Below, piece after piece: positions 1-8,738 of a stretch of 8,738 nt of DNA. A program made the position numbers and the translations under genes. Every line of letters starts with the position of its first letter. Within the stretch, counting starts at the first letter, position 1. Under the pieces are notes generated by a model. It worked only from the letters and a program-made list of their open reading frames with translations, did not search any database and had not been told where the DNA came from. This DNA comes from Reyranella sp. (GTDB taxonomy: Bacteria; Pseudomonadota; Alphaproteobacteria; Reyranellales; Reyranellaceae), in assembly GCA_004296815.1 (NCBI GenBank), contig SCVT01000197.1, positions 1-8,738 of the forward strand. The letters run 5' to 3'.

Positions 1-2472
1 GAAGTCCGCAAGCGTCGAGACGGCGTCCTTGTGGCGCAGCAGCGACTTCGGCGTCATCACCACCAGCGGCTTGCGGAAGGTGCGGCGCATCTGGCGACGC
101 AGCGCGTGGAAGTAGTTGGCCGGCGTGGTCGGGTTGATGACTTGCCAGTTGTCCTCCGCCGAGAGCTGCAGGTAGCGTTCGAGGCGCGCCGAGCTGTGCT
201 CCGGTCCCTGGCCCTCGTAGCCGTGCGGCAGCAGCATGACGAGACCCGACATGCGCAGCCACTTGCTCTCGGCCGAGCAGATGAACTGGTCGATGATCAC
301 CTGCGCGCCGTTGGCGAAGTCGCCGAACTGCGCCTCCCACAGGACGAGCGCATTGGGCTCGGCCAGCGAGTAGCCGTACTCGAAGCCCAGCACGCCCGCC
401 TCGTTGAGCGGGCTGTCGATCACCTCGAAGTTCGCCTGGCCCTCGGCCACATGGTTGAGCGGGACGTACTTGGCCTCGCTCGCCTGGTCGACGAGCACCG
501 AATGGCGCTGCGAGAAGGTGCCGCGGCCGGAATCCTGGCCACTGAGGCGCACCGGCGTGCCCTCGGCGAGCAGGGTGCCGAACGCCAGCGCCTCGCCGGT
601 CGCCCAGTCGATGTTCTCGCCGGTGTCGATCGTCTTGCGCTTCTCCTGGAGCTGGCGCGCGATCTTGCGGTTGAGGTCGAAGTTCTTCGGCGGCTCGGAG
701 ATCGCCTGGCCCACGGCCTTCAGCCTGTCGAGCTCGACGGCGGTGACGCCCTTGCGATCCTCCTCGCCCGGCGCGACGGTGAAGCCCGCCCACTTGCCCT
801 CGAGCCAGTCGGCCTTGTTGGGCTTGTAGTTGGTCGCGGCCTCCAACGCCTTGTCGAGCTTCTCGCGCAACGCGTTGTCCATCGCCGCCACTTCGTCGGA
901 CGTCACCACGCCCTCGGCCTCGAGGCGCGCGGCATAGACTTCCTTCACCGACTTGTGGGTGCCGATCTCCTTGTACATCAGCGGCTGGGTGAACATCGGC
1001 TCGTCACCCTCGTTGTGGCCGTGCCGCCGGTAGCAGAACATGTCGATGACGATGTCGCGCTTGAAGTGCTGGCGGAACTCGGTCGCGATGCGCGAGACGT
1101 GGACCACCGCCTCGGGATCGTCGCCGTTCACGTGCAGGATCGGCGCCTGCACGATCTTGGCGACCTCGGTGCAGTACGGGCCCGAGCGCGACTCGGTCGG
1201 CAGCGTCGTGAAGCCGATCTGGTTGTTCACGATGAAATGGATGGTGCCGCCGATGCGGTAGCCCTTGAGGTCGGAGAGGTCGAGGCTCTCGGCCACCAGG
1301 CCCTGGCCCGCGAAGGCAGCGTCGCCGTGCATCAGGATGCACATGACCTGGCTGCGGTCGGTGTCGCCGCGCTGGTCTTCCTTGGCGCGCGCCTTGCCGA
1401 GGATCACCGGATTGACCGCCTCGAGATGCGAGGGGTTGGGCGACAGCGAGAGATGGATGACGTTGCCGTCGAACTCGCGGTCGGCCGAGGCGCCCAAGTG
1501 GTACTTCACGTCGCCGGAGCCGCGCATTTCCTCGGGCTGCGAGGAACGGCCCTGGAACTCGGAGAAGAGCGCCGTGTAGCTCTTGTGCATGACGTGCACG
1601 AGCGTGTTGAGGCGGCCGCGATGCGGCATGCCCAGCATCACTTCCTTCACGCCGAGCTGGCCGCCGCGCTTCAGGATCTGCTCGATGCCCGGGATCAGCG
1701 ACTCGCCGCCGTCGAGGCCGAAGCGCTTGGTGCCGACGAACTTCACGTGCAGGTAGCGCTCGAGGCCCTCGGCCTCGCCGACCCGCTCCAGGATCATCTT
1801 GCGGCCGGTGAGCGTGAACTCGGTGTGGTTCTCGATGTGCTCGATGCGCTCCTGGATCCACGCCTTCTGGTCGGGATCGGAGATGTGCATGAACTCGACG
1901 CCGATCTTGCCGCAGTAGGTCTTGCGCAGGCGCTCCATGATCTGGCGCAGCGTCGCGCTCTCGCCCAGCGCCAGCGAGCCGAAGATCAGGATCGGACGGT
2001 CCCAGTCGCTCTCGGCGAAACCGTAGGTCGCGGGATCGAGCTCGCGGTGCGGCGCCTGGCGTACCAGGTTCAGCGGATCGAGGTCGGCCTCGAGATGGCC
2101 GCGGATGCGGTAGGCGCGGATCAGCATCAGCGCGCGCGCCGTGTCCTGGGCGGCGGCGCGGATCTCCTCCTCGGTCTTGCCGGCGATCGCCGGGGCTGCC
2201 GCGCCATTGGTCGCCTTGCCGCCCTTCACGTTGCGGTTGGCGGCGGCGGGCACCGTCTCGGGATCGACCGCACCGATCACGCGCACGCCGTTGGGCGCCC
2301 ACGAAGCGCCGCGCACTTCGGCCAGCACGTCGCCCTTCTGCTCGGCGAGGGCTCCGAAGAACGTCCGCCACTCCTCGTCGACCGCATTCGGATCGGCGAG
2401 GAAGCGCGCGTAGAGCTCCTCGATGAAAGGCGCATTGGCGCCGAACAGGAACGACGTCTGTTCTGCTCTCAT
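1..2472 (-). CDS. sucA: 2-oxoglutarate dehydrogenase E1 component (3' end cut off by window edge)
   Basis: Thiamine-diphosphate-dependent E1 subunit of the cytoplasmic 2-oxoglutarate dehydrogenase complex. It decarboxylates 2-oxoglutarate and passes the succinyl group to the lipoyl domain of SucB. The frame is open from the ATG at 2472 to base 1 (824 codons, no stop). Against about 930-1000 residues for the family, roughly 110-160 C-terminal residues are missing. The N-terminal arm (residues 7-43, including FIEELYARFLADP) is the typical E1o segment. A flexible Ala/Gly-rich linker lies at about 74-98. Key motifs are GMPHRGRLN with H284, DVKYH with H325 (matching the two active-site histidines of E. 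coli E1o, H260 and H298), NPSHLE around 349, GDAAFAGQG at 383-391 and NNQIGFTT at 416-423 (Mg/ThDP site), HGHNEGDEP at 484-492, and SGQDSGRGTFSQRH from 644. The start is supported by AAGGAG nine bases upstream and by family alignment. It lies 65 bp after sucD. sucB and lpd are expected next, off the left edge. Confidence 0.97.
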   Translation of the reverse strand, partial: MRAEQTSFLFGANAPFIEELYARFLADPNAVDEEWRTFFGALAEQKGDVLAEVRGASWAPNGVRVIGAVDPETVPAAANRNVKGGKATNGAAAPAIAGKTEEEIRAAAQDTARALMLIRAYRIRGHLEADLDPLNLVRQAPHRELDPATYGFAESDWDRPILIFGSLALGESATLRQIMERLRKTYCGKIGVEFMHISDPDQKAWIQERIEHIENHTEFTLTGRKMILERVGEAEGLERYLHVKFVGTKRFGLDGGESLIPGIEQILKRGGQLGVKEVMLGMPHRGRLNTLVHVMHKSYTALFSEFQGRSSQPEEMRGSGDVKYHLGASADREFDGNVIHLSLSPNPSHLEAVNPVILGKARAKEDQRGDTDRSQVMCILMHGDAAFAGQGLVAESLDLSDLKGYRIGGTIHFIVNNQIGFTTLPTESRSGPYCTEVAKIVQAPILHVNGDDPEAVVHVSRIATEFRQHFKRDIVIDMFCYRRHGHNEGDEPMFTQPLMYKEIGTHKSVKEVYAARLEAEGVVTSDEVAAMDNALREKLDKALEAATNYKPNKADWLEGKWAGFTVAPGEEDRKGVTAVELDRLKAVGQAISEPPKNFDLNRKIARQLQEKRKTIDTGENIDWATGEALAFGTLLAEGTPVRLSGQDSGRGTFSQRHSVLVDQASEAKYVPLNHVAEGQANFEVIDSPLNEAGVLGFEYGYSLAEPNALVLWEAQFGDFANGAQVIIDQFICSAESKWLRMSGLVMLLPHGYEGQGPEHSSARLERYLQLSAEDNWQVINPTTPANYFHALRRQMRRTFRKPLVVMTPKSLLRHKDAVSTLADF

Positions 2473-2481
2473 GGCCCGATA

Positions 2482-2487
2482 CTCCTT
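2482..2487 (-). promoter_or_regulatory. Ribosome binding site of sucA
   Basis: AAGGAG on the minus strand, nine bases before the ATG at 2472. It is a strong Shine-Dalgarno match and fixes the sucA start. Confidence 0.8.
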
Positions 2488-2502
2488 GGCCTGTCCTTGC
2501 TG

Positions 2503-2526
2503 GCCGCCTGGCAGAGGCTGGGCGGC
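2503..2526 (-). other. GC-rich inverted repeat in the sucD-sucA gap
   Basis: GCCGCC at 2503-2508 is the reverse complement of GGCGGC at 2521-2526, with a 12-base loop. An alternative inner pairing is GCCT (2506-2509) with AGGC (2515-2518). No U-run follows on the minus strand, so it does not look like an intrinsic terminator. It could fold in the mRNA between sucD and sucA and affect processing or the ratio of the two products. GC-rich spacers often give such repeats by chance, so support is weak. Confidence 0.3.
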
Positions 2527-2537
2527 GGGTGCGCTTG

Positions 2538-3413
2538 TCAGCCCTTCATGGCCTTAAGCATTTCCTCGCCCAGCGCCGCGGGAGAATCCGCGACCCTGAT
2601 GCCGGCCGAGCGCATGGCCTCGACCTTGAACTCGGCGGTGTCGTTGCCACCGGAGATCACCGCACCGGCATGGCCCATGCGGCGGCCCGGCGGCGCGGTG
2701 CGCCCGGCGATGAAGCCGACGACCGGCTTCTTCGTCTTCGATGCCTTGATGTATTCGGCGGCCTTCACCTCGGCGTCGCCGCCGATCTCGCCGATCATGA
2801 CGATGCCCTCAGTCTCGGGATCGGGCAGCAGCATCTCCAGGCACTCGACGAAGTTGGTGCCGTTGACCGGATCGCCGCCGATGCCGATGCACGTCGTCTG
2901 GCCGAGCCCGGCCGCCGTCGTCTGCGCCACGGCCTCGTAGGTCAAGGTCCCTGAGCGCGAGATGATGCCGATCCGGCCGCGCTTGTGGATATGGCCCGGC
3001 ATGATGCCGATCTTGCACTCGCCCGGCGTGATGACGCCCGGGCAGTTGGGGCCGATCAGGCGCGACTTCGAGCCGGCCAACGCCCGCTTCACCTTCACCA
3101 TGTCGAGGACGGGAATGCCCTCGGTGATGCAGACGACCAGCGGGATCTCGGCGTCGATCGCCTCGAGGATCGAGTCGGCGGCGTAGGGTGCCGGCACGTA
3201 GATCACCGACGCGTTGGCGCCGGTCTTCTCGACGGCCTGCGCCACGGTGTCGAACACCGGCAGGTCGAGGTGCATGGTGCCGCCTTTGCCAGGCGTCACG
3301 CCGCCCACCATCTTGGTGCCGTAGGCGATCGCCTGCTCGGAGTGGAAGGTCCCTTGGCTGCCGGTGAAACCCTGGCAGATGACCTTGGTGTTCTTGTCGA
3401 CGAGGACGGCCAT
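2538..3413 (-). CDS. sucD: Succinyl-CoA synthetase, alpha subunit
   Basis: Alpha subunit of succinyl-CoA synthetase (succinate-CoA ligase). With SucC it interconverts succinyl-CoA + NDP + phosphate and succinate + CoA + NTP in the TCA cycle. It is 291 residues, against 289 in E. coli. The N-terminal CoA-binding Rossmann domain carries [10 protein letters not shown] at 15-24 and GPNCPG at 121-126. The C-terminal ligase domain carries [11 protein letters not shown] at 176-186, GEIGG at 208-212, and the active-site phosphohistidine H248 in GRRMGHAGA. All expected catalytic elements are present. The ATG at 3413 is chosen because the protein then begins exactly as the family does; the frame stays open upstream only as a shadow of sucC. 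Its first base is also the last base of the sucC stop (TGATG), which implies translational coupling and equimolar subunit synthesis. Confidence 0.98.
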   Translation of the reverse strand: MAVLVDKNTKVICQGFTGSQGTFHSEQAIAYGTKMVGGVTPGKGGTMHLDLPVFDTVAQAVEKTGANASVIYVPAPYAADSILEAIDAEIPLVVCITEGIPVLDMVKVKRALAGSKSRLIGPNCPGVITPGECKIGIMPGHIHKRGRIGIISRSGTLTYEAVAQTTAAGLGQTTCIGIGGDPVNGTNFVECLEMLLPDPETEGIVMIGEIGGDAEVKAAEYIKASKTKKPVVGFIAGRTAPPGRRMGHAGAVISGGNDTAEFKVEAMRSAGIRVADSPAALGEEMLKAMKG

Positions 3414-4609
3414 CAGTTCTGCTCCTTGACCGCCTTGACGATCTTTTCGGCGGCGTCGGCGAGATGGTCGGCCGACGTGATCTTGAGGCCCGACTCTTTC
3501 AGGATCTTCTTGCCGAGCTCCACGTTGGTGCCCTCGAGCCTGACGACCAGTGGCACATGCAAATTGACCTCGCGCGCCGCGGCGACCACGCCCTCGGCGA
3601 TCACGTCGCAACGCATGATGCCGCCGAAGATGTTGACCAGGATGCCCTCGACGTTCGGGTCCTTGAGGATGATCTTGAAGGCGGCTGTCACGCGCTCCTT
3701 GGTGGCGCCACCGCCGACATCGAGGAAGTTCGCGGGCGACGAGCCGTAGAGCTTGATGATGTCCATGGTGGCCATCGCGAGGCCCGCGCCGTTCACCATG
3801 CAGCCGATCTGGCCGTCGAGCTTCACGTAGTTCAGCGCGTACTTGGCGGCCTCGGTCTCGGCGGGATCCTCCTCGTCGAGGTCGCGCAGCTCCTCCAGCT
3901 CCTTGTGCCGGTAGAGCGCGTTGTCGTCGAAGTTCATCTTGGCATCGAGCGCGATGACGTCGCCTGCGCCGGTGACGACCAGCGGATTGATCTCGAGCAG
4001 CGAGGCGTCGAGCTCGGTGAAGGCGCGGTAGAGGTTGCCCAGCATCGTGACGAAGGCGCCGACCTGCTTGCCCGTCAGGCCGAGGCCGAAAGCCAGCTTG
4101 CGGCCCTGGTAGCCCTGGAAGCCGGCGGCGGGATCGATCGCCTGCTTGATGATCTTCTCGGGCGTCTCGTGCGCCACCGTCTCGATGTCCATGCCGCCTT
4201 CGGTCGAGGCGACGAGCGCGATGCGTCCGGCCGCACGATCGACCAGCATGGAGAGGTAGAGCTCGCGTTTGATGTCGCAGCCGTCCTCGATGTAGAGGCG
4301 TTTCACGGTCTTGCCGGCCGGGCCGGTCTGCTTGGTGACCAGGTCCTGTCCAAGCATCGCGGCCGCCGCGACGCCGACCTCCTCGACCGACTTGGCGATG
4401 CGTACGCCGCCCTTGCCGTTGGGATCGTTCTTGAAGCGGCCCTTGCCGCGTCCGCCGGCATGGATCTGGGACTTCACCACGGTGACCGGGCCGCCCAGCC
4501 GGCGCGCCACGTCCATCGCCTCGTCCTTGGTATAGGCGACGCCGCCCTTCAGCAGCGGGACGGCAAATTTGGCCAGCAATGCCTTGGCCTGATACTCGTG
4601 GATATTCAT
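3413..4609 (-). CDS. sucC: Succinyl-CoA synthetase (ADP-forming type), beta subunit
   Basis: Beta subunit of succinyl-CoA synthetase, which binds the nucleotide and determines succinate specificity. It has 398 residues; E. coli has 388, and most of the difference is a short insert at about 58-68 (after [10 protein letters not shown]). The N-terminal ATP-grasp domain spans about 2-235, with MNIHEYQAK at the start, K46 and HAGGRG at 50-55 for nucleotide contact, and metal ligands N208 (EINPL) and D222 ([10 protein letters not shown]). The C-terminal CoA-ligase domain (about 245-390) has [11 protein letters not shown] at 269-279, FLDVGGGA at 295-302, and VNIFGGI at 325-331. ATP versus GTP preference cannot be read reliably. 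The ATG at 4609 is chosen from the conserved N-terminus. The nearest Shine-Dalgarno-like element, AGGA, is only four bases away, so initiation may be modest. The gene lies 190 bp from mdh and overlaps sucD by one base. Confidence 0.98.
   Translation of the reverse strand: MNIHEYQAKALLAKFAVPLLKGGVAYTKDEAMDVARRLGGPVTVVKSQIHAGGRGKGRFKNDPNGKGGVRIAKSVEEVGVAAAAMLGQDLVTKQTGPAGKTVKRLYIEDGCDIKRELYLSMLVDRAAGRIALVASTEGGMDIETVAHETPEKIIKQAIDPAAGFQGYQGRKLAFGLGLTGKQVGAFVTMLGNLYRAFTELDASLLEINPLVVTGAGDVIALDAKMNFDDNALYRHKELEELRDLDEEDPAETEAAKYALNYVKLDGQIGCMVNGAGLAMATMDIIKLYGSSPANFLDVGGGATKERVTAAFKIILKDPNVEGILVNIFGGIMRCDVIAEGVVAAAREVNLHVPLVVRLEGTNVELGKKILKESGLKITSADHLADAAEKIVKAVKEQN
3422..3427 (-). promoter_or_regulatory. 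Ribosome binding site of sucD, inside sucC
   Basis: AAGGAG on the minus strand within the last codons of sucC, eight bases before the sucD ATG. It indicates that sucD is independently initiated as well as coupled through the TGATG overlap. Confidence 0.75.
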
Positions 4610-4653
4610 GGAATCCTGTCGTTCGGGACGGCTTGCAAGAAGCGTGCGGCCCC

Positions 4654-4674
4654 TCAGTTTTAAAACGCAACTGA
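4654..4674. promoter_or_regulatory. Inverted repeat TCAGTT-N9-AACTGA in the sucC leader
   Basis: Perfect six-base arms, TCAGTT at 4654-4659 and AACTGA at 4669-4674, separated by nine bases. Overlapping it off-centre is a second perfect palindrome, GTTTTAAAAC at 4657-4666. This AT-rich patch stands out in very GC-rich surroundings. It lies 45-65 bp before the sucC start, downstream of the proposed promoter, where a repressor could bind. The binding protein is unknown and the function is inferred from symmetry alone. Confidence 0.4.
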
Positions 4675-4685
4675 CCAAGGGATGC

Positions 4686-4702
4686 GGCACTTTATGAGTG
4701 CC
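4686..4702. promoter_or_regulatory. Inverted repeat GGCACT-N5-AGTGCC over the putative -10 of the sucC promoter
   Basis: Perfect six-base arms at 4686-4691 and 4697-4702 with a five-base spacer. It overlaps the candidate -10 hexamer at 4689-4694, a position where a bound regulator would block RNA polymerase. As RNA it could instead form a small hairpin. Which, if either, applies is not shown by the sequence. Confidence 0.4.
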
Positions 4703-4717
4703 ACACGGCCTTGGCAA
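4689..4717 (-). promoter_or_regulatory. Candidate sigma70-type promoter for sucCDA
   Basis: On the minus strand, TTGCCA (4717-4712, five of six matches to TTGACA) is followed after exactly 17 bases by TAAAGT (4694-4689, four of six to TATAAT). Transcription would begin near 4682, giving a leader of about 70 bases before the sucC ATG. It lies in the only sizeable intergenic gap of the window, downstream of a hairpin after mdh, which fits a separate start for sucC-sucD-sucA. This is a consensus match only. Confidence 0.45.
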
Positions 4718-4759
4718 CGATGGATCGGTGACTGTTTTGGGTCGTTAGACGAAAGTCGA

Positions 4760-4786
4760 GGCCGGACGGCGAAACCCCGTCCGGCC
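4760..4786 (-). terminator. Hairpin downstream of mdh, possible terminator or processing site
   Basis: A perfect 10-bp stem: GGCCGGACGG at 4760-4769 pairs with CCGTCCGGCC at 4777-4786, with a seven-base loop. It begins 13 bases after the mdh stop codon. On the minus strand it is followed by TCGACTTTCGTC, which has only a short, interrupted T-run. A strong intrinsic terminator is therefore doubtful. It may act as a partial terminator or as a 3'-end stabiliser of the mdh message within a longer transcript. Confidence 0.5.
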
Positions 4787-4799
4787 GATGGGAAATCGC

Positions 4800-6699
<1,900 letters not shown>

Positions 6700-6706
6700 G
6701 GGATGA

Positions 6707-7600
6707 TCAGGTCACGCCGTTGGCCTTGAACCAGGCGATCGCACGCTTCCAGCCGTCCTCGGCTGCTTCCTTGCGGTAGGTCGGGCGGTAGTCGGCGTTG
6801 AAGGCGTGCGGCATGTCCGCGTAGGTGTGGATCTCGGACTTCTTGGCCGCCGCGCTGCCGTCCTTGAGGGCGGCCCGCATCTTGTCGACCGTGTCGTTCG
6901 GGATGCCGGTGTCGGCGCCGCCGTAGAGGCCGAGCACCGGCGCCTTGAGGTCCTTGGCGAGATCGACCGGATGCTTGGGCGTCAGCGCTGTCGAGTCGCC
7001 GACGACGCGGCCGTACCACGCCACGCCCGCCTTGAGGCCGGGATTGTGCGCGGCATAGAGCCAGGTGATACGGCCGCCCCAGCAGAAGCCGGTGACGCCG
7101 AGCTTGGCGGTATCGGCCTTGCCCTCGCCCTTGGCGAAGGCAACGCAATCGTCGAGGTCGGCCATGACCTGCGCGTCCGGCACCTTCGACACGACCTCAG
7201 CGATCAGCTTGGGAATCTCGGTGTAGCCCTTGGGGTCGCCCTGGCGGAAGTAGAGCTCGGGGGCGATCGCGTAGTAGCCGGCCTTGGCGAAGCGGCGGCA
7301 CATGTCGGCGATGTGGGCGTGCACGCCGAAGATCTCCTGCACCACCAGGATGGTGCCGAAGCCGGTGCCGGTCGCCGGCATGGCGCGGTAGGCCACCAGC
7401 TCCTTGCCGTCCTTGGTCTTCACCTTGACCTCGCCGGCGGTGAGCCCGTCGGCCGGCGTGGTGATCATCGTCTGCGCACTGACCGGCTGCACCGACAGCG
7501 CGAACGTGCTGCCGAGAGCCGCGCCGGTCGCCGTCGCCTTCAGCGCGTTGCGCCGCGACAAGCCGCGCTCGTCGAGGGAAATCATACGGTCGCCATCCAT
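6707..7600 (-). CDS. Dienelactone hydrolase family protein with Tat signal
   Basis: Alpha/beta hydrolase of the dienelactone hydrolase (DLH) family, 297 residues. The N-terminus has a twin-arginine motif, SRRNALK (R16, R17), a moderately hydrophobic stretch at about 22-38, and a likely signal-peptidase site after VSA at 40-42, so folded export to the periplasm is predicted. The mature domain has E89 in VVQEIFG (the DLH glutamate that interacts with the nucleophile), nucleophile C173 in GFCWGG, acid D230 in GGADTG, and base H265 in MPHAF: a complete Cys-Asp-His triad. Classical DLHs act in the cytoplasm on dienelactones from chlorocatechol breakdown, but no catechol genes are nearby, so the substrate is unknown. 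The ATG at 7600 is preferred over the in-frame ATG at 7585 because GGAGG lies six bases before it. It is 67 bp after the ATPase gene and 7 bp before the next hydrolase. Confidence 0.93.
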   Translation of the reverse strand: MDGDRMISLDERGLSRRNALKATATGAALGSTFALSVQPVSAQTMITTPADGLTAGEVKVKTKDGKELVAYRAMPATGTGFGTILVVQEIFGVHAHIADMCRRFAKAGYYAIAPELYFRQGDPKGYTEIPKLIAEVVSKVPDAQVMADLDDCVAFAKGEGKADTAKLGVTGFCWGGRITWLYAAHNPGLKAGVAWYGRVVGDSTALTPKHPVDLAKDLKAPVLGLYGGADTGIPNDTVDKMRAALKDGSAAAKKSEIHTYADMPHAFNADYRPTYRKEAAEDGWKRAIAWFKANGVT

Positions 7601-7606
7601 GTCTTG

Positions 7607-7611
7607 CCTCC
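7607..7611 (-). promoter_or_regulatory. Ribosome binding site deciding the DLH-family start
   Basis: GGAGG on the minus strand, six bases before the ATG at 7600. The alternative in-frame ATG at 7585 has no comparable element, so this site selects the longer reading. Confidence 0.75.
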
Positions 7612-7667
7612 ACTGGAATTGAGCGGTGCAGAGCCTATGACGCTGGCCACCCGGCCCACAATCACAA

Positions 7668-8738
7668 TCAGGCGATGTGCTCGAGGTTGAGATACTCCGG
7701 GCTCTGCATCTCCATCAGCCGGGAGACGGTGCGCTCGAACTCGAAGGAACCGTCGCCCGCCGTGTACAGCGTCGGCGGCGACCCCGCGGCGGAGCAGATG
7801 AACTTCACCTTCTTCTCATAAAAGGTGTCGATCATGGTCACGAACCGAACCGCCTTGTCCTGGCTGTCCGGACCCATCTTCGGGATGTCGGCCACGATGA
7901 CCGTGTGGAAATTGTCGGCGATGCAGAGGAAGTCGGCAGCTCCCATCGGCTTGCCGCACCAGTCGAGGAAATGCGCCATGGCGACACCCGGCGCGGCGCG
8001 CGGCACGTCAACGTCGCGGCCCTGGGTCCTCAAAATGCGCGGCTCGCCGTCCAGCCCGCCGCTGAGCGACCGGAACGCCTCGTCGAGCTTCTCGTTCGCC
8101 CATTTGCCGAGCGGCGTCAGGTAGAGGTCGAACTCGCGCATCCGCCCCATGCGGTAGTCGTGGTCGCCGCCCAGCTCGAGGACATCGAGGCGCTGCTTCA
8201 GGAGCTCGATGAAGGGCAGGAATCGGTCGCGCTGCAGGCCGTTCTTGTAGAGGTCGTCCGGCGCGCGGTTGGAGGTCGCGATCACCGTGATGCCTTCCTC
8301 GAACAGCGTCTCGAACAGCCGGCCGAGGATCATGGCGTCGGCGATGTTGGTGACCTGGAACTCGTCAAAGCAGAGAAGCCGGGCTTCGGCGGCGATCTGC
8401 TTGGCGATGGGCACGATCGTGTCGGACTCGGGCGAGGCGCCCTTTGCTGCCAGCTCCTCGCGGCGGCGGTGCAGGCGTTCCTGGACCTCGAGCATGAACT
8501 CGTGGAAGTGCACGCGCCGCTTCTGCGCGACCGGAGCATCGGCGAAGAAGAGATCCATCAGCATCGACTTGCCGCGCCCGACCGGCCCCCAGATGTAGAG
8601 ACCGTGCGGCCCCTCCGGCGGCTTCGGCGCGCTCGCGAGCCCCAGTCGCGCCAGCAGGCCGGGCGGCTTCGCGGGATGCGTCGTCATCGCGGCGAGCTGG
8701 TCGTAGATCGCCTGCAGGCGCAGGACGACCTTCTCCTG
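7668..8738 (-). CDS. zapE: AFG1/ZapE-family ATPase (5' end cut off by window edge)
   Basis: P-loop AAA-type ATPase of the AFG1/ZapE family. In E. coli, ZapE associates with the division ring; the mitochondrial relative Afg1/LACE1 helps in turnover of respiratory-chain subunits. The alphaproteobacterial role is less clear. The frame is open to the right edge, giving 356 visible residues. Family proteins usually have about 370-390, so roughly 20-35 N-terminal residues are missing. An ATG at 8687 is not the true start: the 17 codons before it (beginning [16 protein letters not shown]) read as genuine family sequence. In visible numbering, Walker A is GPVGRGKS at 51-58, Walker B is LLCFDEFQ at 121-128, the sensor-1-like segment is [13 protein letters not shown] at 152-164, an arginine-rich stretch LQRDRF lies at 168-173, and the C-terminal signature [13 protein letters not shown] is at 332-344. 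It is often found beside mdh in Alphaproteobacteria. Confidence 0.94.
   Translation of the reverse strand, partial: QEKVVLRLQAIYDQLAAMTTHPAKPPGLLARLGLASAPKPPEGPHGLYIWGPVGRGKSMLMDLFFADAPVAQKRRVHFHEFMLEVQERLHRRREELAAKGASPESDTIVPIAKQIAAEARLLCFDEFQVTNIADAMILGRLFETLFEEGITVIATSNRAPDDLYKNGLQRDRFLPFIELLKQRLDVLELGGDHDYRMGRMREFDLYLTPLGKWANEKLDEAFRSLSGGLDGEPRILRTQGRDVDVPRAAPGVAMAHFLDWCGKPMGAADFLCIADNFHTVIVADIPKMGPDSQDKAVRFVTMIDTFYEKKVKFICSAAGSPPTLYTAGDGSFEFERTVSRLMEMQSPEYLNLEHIA

Noticed and set aside
31..2940. A 969-codon open frame on the plus strand covering sucA and part of sucD.
   Set aside because: Within sucA it is the exact codon-register complement. It stays open because sucA uses no TTA, CTA or TCA codons, as expected with strong G/C third-position preference. 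The translation is low-complexity (Arg/Leu/Val/Ala/His rich) and resembles no family, while the opposite strand encodes complete, conserved enzymes.
3464..4663. A 399-codon plus-strand frame opposite sucC.
   Set aside because: Shadow of sucC with antisense composition bias and no recognisable domain.
4687..4703. TGGCAC on the minus strand as the -24 element of a sigma54 promoter.
   Set aside because: The matching -12 GC element at the required spacing is absent (AAGTGC instead of a TTGC-type element).
4610..4717. Upstream extension of sucC to a TTG at 4717.
   Set aside because: The added residues match nothing in the SucC family, whose conserved N-terminus begins at the ATG at 4609. The extension also runs over the proposed promoter and both dyads.
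7612..7667. Promoter or terminator in the zapE-DLH gap.
   Set aside because: Only weak hexamers (TTGTGG and CATAGG with 16-base spacing) and a four-base GGCC repeat are present, below what I would call a feature.
8685..8687. ATG at 8687 as the start of the ATPase gene.
   Set aside because: The reading frame continues upstream to the window edge with sequence typical of the family's N-terminal helix, so the true start lies outside the window.

Overview
The window is GC-rich, chromosomal DNA in which every supported gene lies on the minus strand, so transcription runs from high to low coordinates. In that order it holds: an AFG1/ZapE-type ATPase (5' end cut off by the right edge), a Tat-signal dienelactone hydrolase-family protein, an epoxide-hydrolase-like alpha/beta hydrolase, malate dehydrogenase (mdh), succinyl-CoA synthetase beta (sucC) and alpha (sucD), and the E1 component of 2-oxoglutarate dehydrogenase (sucA, 3' end cut off by the left edge). 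The order ATPase - mdh - sucC - sucD - sucA is characteristic of Alphaproteobacteria. Strong G/C preference at third codon positions and the detailed protein sequences fit that class. A Rhodospirillales or Hyphomicrobiales-like lineage is plausible, but the genus cannot be fixed from the sequence alone.

Layout: 8738-7668 zapE-like ATPase; 67-bp gap; 7600-6707 exported DLH-family hydrolase; 7-bp gap; 6699-5839 alpha/beta hydrolase (GTG start); 76-bp gap; 5762-4800 mdh; 190-bp gap, the longest non-coding stretch, with a hairpin just after mdh, a plausible sigma70-type promoter and two inverted repeats; 4609-3413 sucC; one-base overlap; 3413-2538 sucD; 65-bp gap; 2472-1 sucA. No stretch over 300 bp lacks a gene. 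I see no tRNA, rRNA, CRISPR array, insertion sequence or phage gene.

Functionally, SucA (with SucB and Lpd, expected beyond the left edge) makes succinyl-CoA from 2-oxoglutarate. SucCD converts it to succinate with nucleoside triphosphate formation, and Mdh closes the cycle at oxaloacetate. The two hydrolases between the ATPase and mdh are an accessory pair set into an otherwise housekeeping TCA block. Their tight spacing suggests co-expression, but their substrates are unknown.

This is mainly an ordinary core-metabolism region and I see no convincing new system. The points most worth a second look are the dyad symmetry around the putative sucC promoter, the hydrolase pair in the zapE-mdh interval, and the missing cap tyrosine in the epoxide-hydrolase-like protein.
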